8,038 nt of DNA from Lachnospiraceae bacterium (GTDB lineage Bacteria; Bacillota; Clostridia; Lachnospirales; Lachnospiraceae): assembly GCA_017964055.1 (NCBI GenBank), contig JAGCSS010000052.1, forward strand, positions 1 to 8,038, in the 5' to 3' direction. The position numbers and the translations under genes were made by a program. The notes under the pieces were generated by a model, which made no database searches, had not been told where the DNA came from, and saw only the letters and a list, made by a program, of their open reading frames with translations. Shown piece by piece: positions 5,843 to 8,038 of the stretch (the stretch's first letter is position 1; each line of letters opens with the position of its first letter).

Positions 5843-7153
5843 ATGAACAGAACAAAGCTTTTGAGCATCATGCCCTATGTATTGGGTGTGCTGATACTTA
5901 TACTGGTAGGTGTGCTGATCCTTACCGGACTGAACAATGACAGCGGAAGCGGAGAGAACAAGCCCACAGAGGCGGCCTCAAAGCCGACGGACGAGCCTGC
6001 GGCACCTACGCAGACCGCGCAGAATGACCCCACGGCAGGCGCAGAGGACCCCGTAAACACAGACGTGCCCACCGCACCCGCAGATCCCACACAGGCGCCC
6101 ACAGAGGCTCCTACACAGGCTCCCACGCCCACGACCGCGCCTGCGACACCCACACCCATATCCGACCTGACTTTCGGCTTTAAGTTCGAGCCCAAGGCGG
6201 ATTATGTCGATACAAAGGACGGAGTCAACTTAAGACTCGGCGCGTCCACCGATACCGAAAAGGTGGCTCACCTCGAGACGGGCAAGAGACTTGAGAGAAC
6301 AGGCTATAACGAGGAATGGACCAGGGTCATTTACGACGGTCAGGAGTGCTATATCGCGACCAGACTGATCATCCGCGCCGTTGATTCGATCGATACGGTA
6401 GTCGAGCCCGAACCCGAAGAAGGAGAACCCGAAGCAAACCATAATAATGACGATAACACGGAGGTGGCGAATGGCGGCACCTCCGCCGTCTTAGATAAGG
6501 CATCATATTACGGAGCCGGAGCGGGCAGGACGGTCTGCATCGACCCCGGACATCAGCTTAAGGGCAATTACGATACCGAACCCGTAGGACCGGGCTCATC
6601 GGAGATGAAGACCAAGGTTTCCTCGGGAACCGCAGGCAATACGACCGGCATATCGGAGTATCAGTTTAACCTCGATATCTCGCTTGCGTTAAAGACAGAG
6701 CTGGAAGAGAGAGGCTATACCGTTATCATGACGCGCACGACCAACGAGGTGGATATCTCAAACGTTGAAAGAGCGAAGATCGCAAACGACGCAAATGTCG
6801 ACGCGTTTGTCAGGGTACATGCGAACAGCAGCTCAAACACGGACGCGCACGGCATCGAGACGATCTGCATGACTTCGTCCAACCCATATAATGCAGGGCT
6901 GTACGCAAAGAGCCGCCAGCTCTCGGAGTCGCTGCTCACTGCCATGGTTGAGCGTACGGGAGCGCATATGCGCTATGTGAGTGAGGTCGACAACATGACG
7001 GGCATCAACTGGAGTGAGGTTCCGGTGAGCATCGTGGAGATGGGATACATGTCGAACGAGGCCGAGGATAAGCTTATGGCTACCGCGGATTACCGCAGAA
7101 AACTCGTAGTCGGCATTGCCGACGGTATTGACTTATATTTTTCAAAGCAGTAA
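5843..7153 (+). CDS. Membrane-anchored SH3-domain N-acetylmuramoyl-L-alanine amidase
   Basis: This 436-residue surface enzyme is predicted to cut the amide bond between MurNAc and L-alanine in peptidoglycan. A short basic N-terminus and a hydrophobic helix (about 10-30) without a lipobox cysteine form an uncleaved anchor. A Thr/Pro/Ala-rich spacer follows (about 41-105). A bacterial SH3-like domain (about 119-177, with DGVNLRLGAS and YIATRLI) should bind the wall. An acidic Asn-rich hinge (188-207) leads to the Amidase_3 domain (about 229-433). Zinc ligands are H237 in IDPGHQ, E272 in GISEYQFN and H326 in RVHANSSS, and the catalytic glutamate is E399 in IVEMGYMSN. The usual HGG is HQ here, and about 35 residues separate the first two zinc ligands, a clostridial subtype. 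AAGGAG overlaps the ahcY stop and lies eight bases before the ATG, so co-transcription with ahcY is likely. Confidence 0.9.
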   Translation: MNRTKLLSIMPYVLGVLILILVGVLILTGLNNDSGSGENKPTEAASKPTDEPAAPTQTAQNDPTAGAEDPVNTDVPTAPADPTQAPTEAPTQAPTPTTAPATPTPISDLTFGFKFEPKADYVDTKDGVNLRLGASTDTEKVAHLETGKRLERTGYNEEWTRVIYDGQECYIATRLIIRAVDSIDTVVEPEPEEGEPEANHNNDDNTEVANGGTSAVLDKASYYGAGAGRTVCIDPGHQLKGNYDTEPVGPGSSEMKTKVSSGTAGNTTGISEYQFNLDISLALKTELEERGYTVIMTRTTNEVDISNVERAKIANDANVDAFVRVHANSSSNTDAHGIETICMTSSNPYNAGLYAKSRQLSESLLTAMVERTGAHMRYVSEVDNMTGINWSEVPVSIVEMGYMSNEAEDKLMATADYRRKLVVGIADGIDLYFSKQ

Positions 7154-7165
7154 ATTTATTCAATG

Positions 7166-7189
7166 TGGGTCTGCATTTTAAGCAGCCCA
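7166..7189 (+). other. Intergenic hairpin between the two amidase genes
   Basis: TGGG and CTGC (7166-7174, with a bulged T at 7170) pair with GCAGCCCA (7182-7189) around a 7-nt AT-rich loop. No T-run follows, so it is not a convincing intrinsic terminator. It could be a processing or stability element, or partly attenuate read-through into the second amidase. Confidence 0.4.
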
Positions 7190-7218
7190 AATGTGATCTG
7201 AACGGAGATTTTAAGAAC

Positions 7219-8038
7219 ATGAAAAAGATATTGATAGGGAGCTTCGCGGTATTGATGCTGATCGCCGCGATATTTGCCCTGTCCAGCTGTATGAAAGACA
7301 AAAATGCGGATAACGGTGTAACGGACAGCACGCGTACGGATGCCGGACAGCCGGCAGGCTCAGGCATCGCTGACAATGCCGGGGCAGCGACTCCGCAGCC
7401 CACCCCAGAGCCTACGCCCTCACCCACACCTACACCCGAACCTACGCCTACTCCGGAGCCTACACCTACTCCCGATCTCCCCAAGCATGTCGTGGTCATA
7501 GATCCCGGACACGGCGGATATGACAGCGGCGCCTGCTACGCCGGGCTCCAGGAAAAGGACATCACGCTGAAGGTTTCCCTGTACGCTAAAGAGTATTTGC
7601 TGGAGAATTATATCGATATCGATGTGTACCTGACCAGAGAAGATGACACCATCATGGACAGGGACAAGAAAAAAGATCTGGAGATGCGCTGCGATCTGGG
7701 CAGACAGGTAAACGCGGACTGCCTCGTGAGCGTTCATTTCAACGCAACGGATGCCCATACGCTCAGCGGAACCGAGATCTGGATATCGAGGCGTTCCAAT
7801 GTGCACGACCAGACTTCTGAGCTCGGAGAGTGCATCATGGATGAGCTCGTGGCTCTCGGACTTAAGAGACGTTCGGTAGGACCGCGAAAGAGCAACGATA
7901 TGTTCGATCCGGACGGCATAGCATACGATTATTATGCGATCAACCGTCACTGCGCTGCGAGGGATATTCCCGGCATCATAGTGGAGCAGTGCTTTATGGA
8001 CAGCGAGCACGACCAGCAGTTCATAAACACCGAAGAGG
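7219..8038 (+). CDS. Lipoprotein N-acetylmuramoyl-L-alanine amidase, 3' end outside the window
   Basis: The frame stays open to the window end, giving 273 residues without a stop. MKKILIG and a hydrophobic core end in the lipobox LSSC with C24, so the product is predicted to be a lipid-anchored surface protein. A Gly/Ala/Asp-rich part and a Pro-Thr-Glu spacer (59-85) separate the anchor from an Amidase_3 catalytic domain. This starts at HVVVIDPGHGG (zinc ligand H98) and continues with E112 in LQEKDITL, H173 in VSVHFNA, and the catalytic E256 in IIVEQCFMDS. Unlike its neighbour it has the canonical DPGHGG and the usual short distance between the first two ligands, and no SH3 domain ahead of the catalytic part, so the two are not recent duplicates. 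CGGAG lies 11 bases before the ATG, rather far. Only a few C-terminal residues or an extra domain can be missing. Confidence 0.9.
   Translation, partial: MKKILIGSFAVLMLIAAIFALSSCMKDKNADNGVTDSTRTDAGQPAGSGIADNAGAATPQPTPEPTPSPTPTPEPTPTPEPTPTPDLPKHVVVIDPGHGGYDSGACYAGLQEKDITLKVSLYAKEYLLENYIDIDVYLTREDDTIMDRDKKKDLEMRCDLGRQVNADCLVSVHFNATDAHTLSGTEIWISRRSNVHDQTSELGECIMDELVALGLKRRSVGPRKSNDMFDPDGIAYDYYAINRHCAARDIPGIIVEQCFMDSEHDQQFINTEE
7393..7473 (+). repeat. Pro-Thr-Glu spacer-coding repeat
   Basis: The codons alternate CCN with ACN, with occasional GAG/GAA, encoding PTPEPTPTPE-type units at residues 59-85 of the lipoprotein amidase. The units are degenerate at third positions. Such spacers typically hold a catalytic domain away from the membrane across the wall, and repeat number may vary between strains. 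Confidence 0.8.

Noticed and set aside
7393..7480. CRISPR-like or tandem DNA repeat
   Set aside because: The repetition follows the reading frame of a Pro-Thr-Glu spacer and has no spacer-repeat architecture.
7080..8010. - strand frames with Gly-Val repeats (SGVGVGSGVGVG type) opposite the lipoprotein amidase
   Set aside because: The repeats are the reverse-strand reading of the Pro-Thr spacer codons; the + strand frame encodes a complete amidase active site.

Overview
The window reads as a chromosomal segment of a Gram-positive anaerobe of the Clostridia, probably Lachnospiraceae-like. The grounds are near-balanced base composition with strong GGAGG/AAGGAG ribosome binding sites, TTG and GTG starts, a ProB without a PUA domain, clostridial-type cell-wall amidases with Thr/Pro linkers, and a Thermotoga/archaeal-type short S-adenosylhomocysteine hydrolase. 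The genus assignment is inference. All recognisable genes are on the + strand. I see no tRNA, rRNA, CRISPR array, insertion sequence or phage gene.

Region 1 (about 1-3046) is a compact operon. After a possible tail of an upstream gene and a non-coding leader come proC (237-1049, TTG start), proB (1051-1896) and a stand-alone receiver-HPt phosphorelay protein (1889-3016) whose GTG start overlaps the end of proB. proC and proB cover the first and last enzymes of proline synthesis from glutamate. The middle enzyme, proA, is not in the window; its usual place next to proB is taken by the signalling gene. Two hairpins followed by T-rich runs (3006-3046 and 3079-3104) close the unit.

Region 2 (about 3104-5830) starts with an AT-rich intergenic promoter region and holds an MTA/SAH deaminase-family amidohydrolase (3249-4574) followed 17 nt later by an AhcY-family hydrolase (4592-5830). 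The AhcY homologue carries an HLEAKTA motif where classical SAH hydrolases have adenine-contacting Thr and Glu/Gln. With the neighbouring deaminase, this suggests a route SAH -> S-inosylhomocysteine -> inosine + homocysteine instead of direct SAH hydrolysis.

Region 3 (5843-8038) encodes two different N-acetylmuramoyl-L-alanine amidases in tandem. The first is membrane-anchored with an SH3 domain and starts 12 nt after ahcY. The second is a predicted lipoprotein with a Pro-Thr spacer and is cut by the window end. Gene spacing suggests that the first amidase is co-transcribed with the SAH-recycling genes.
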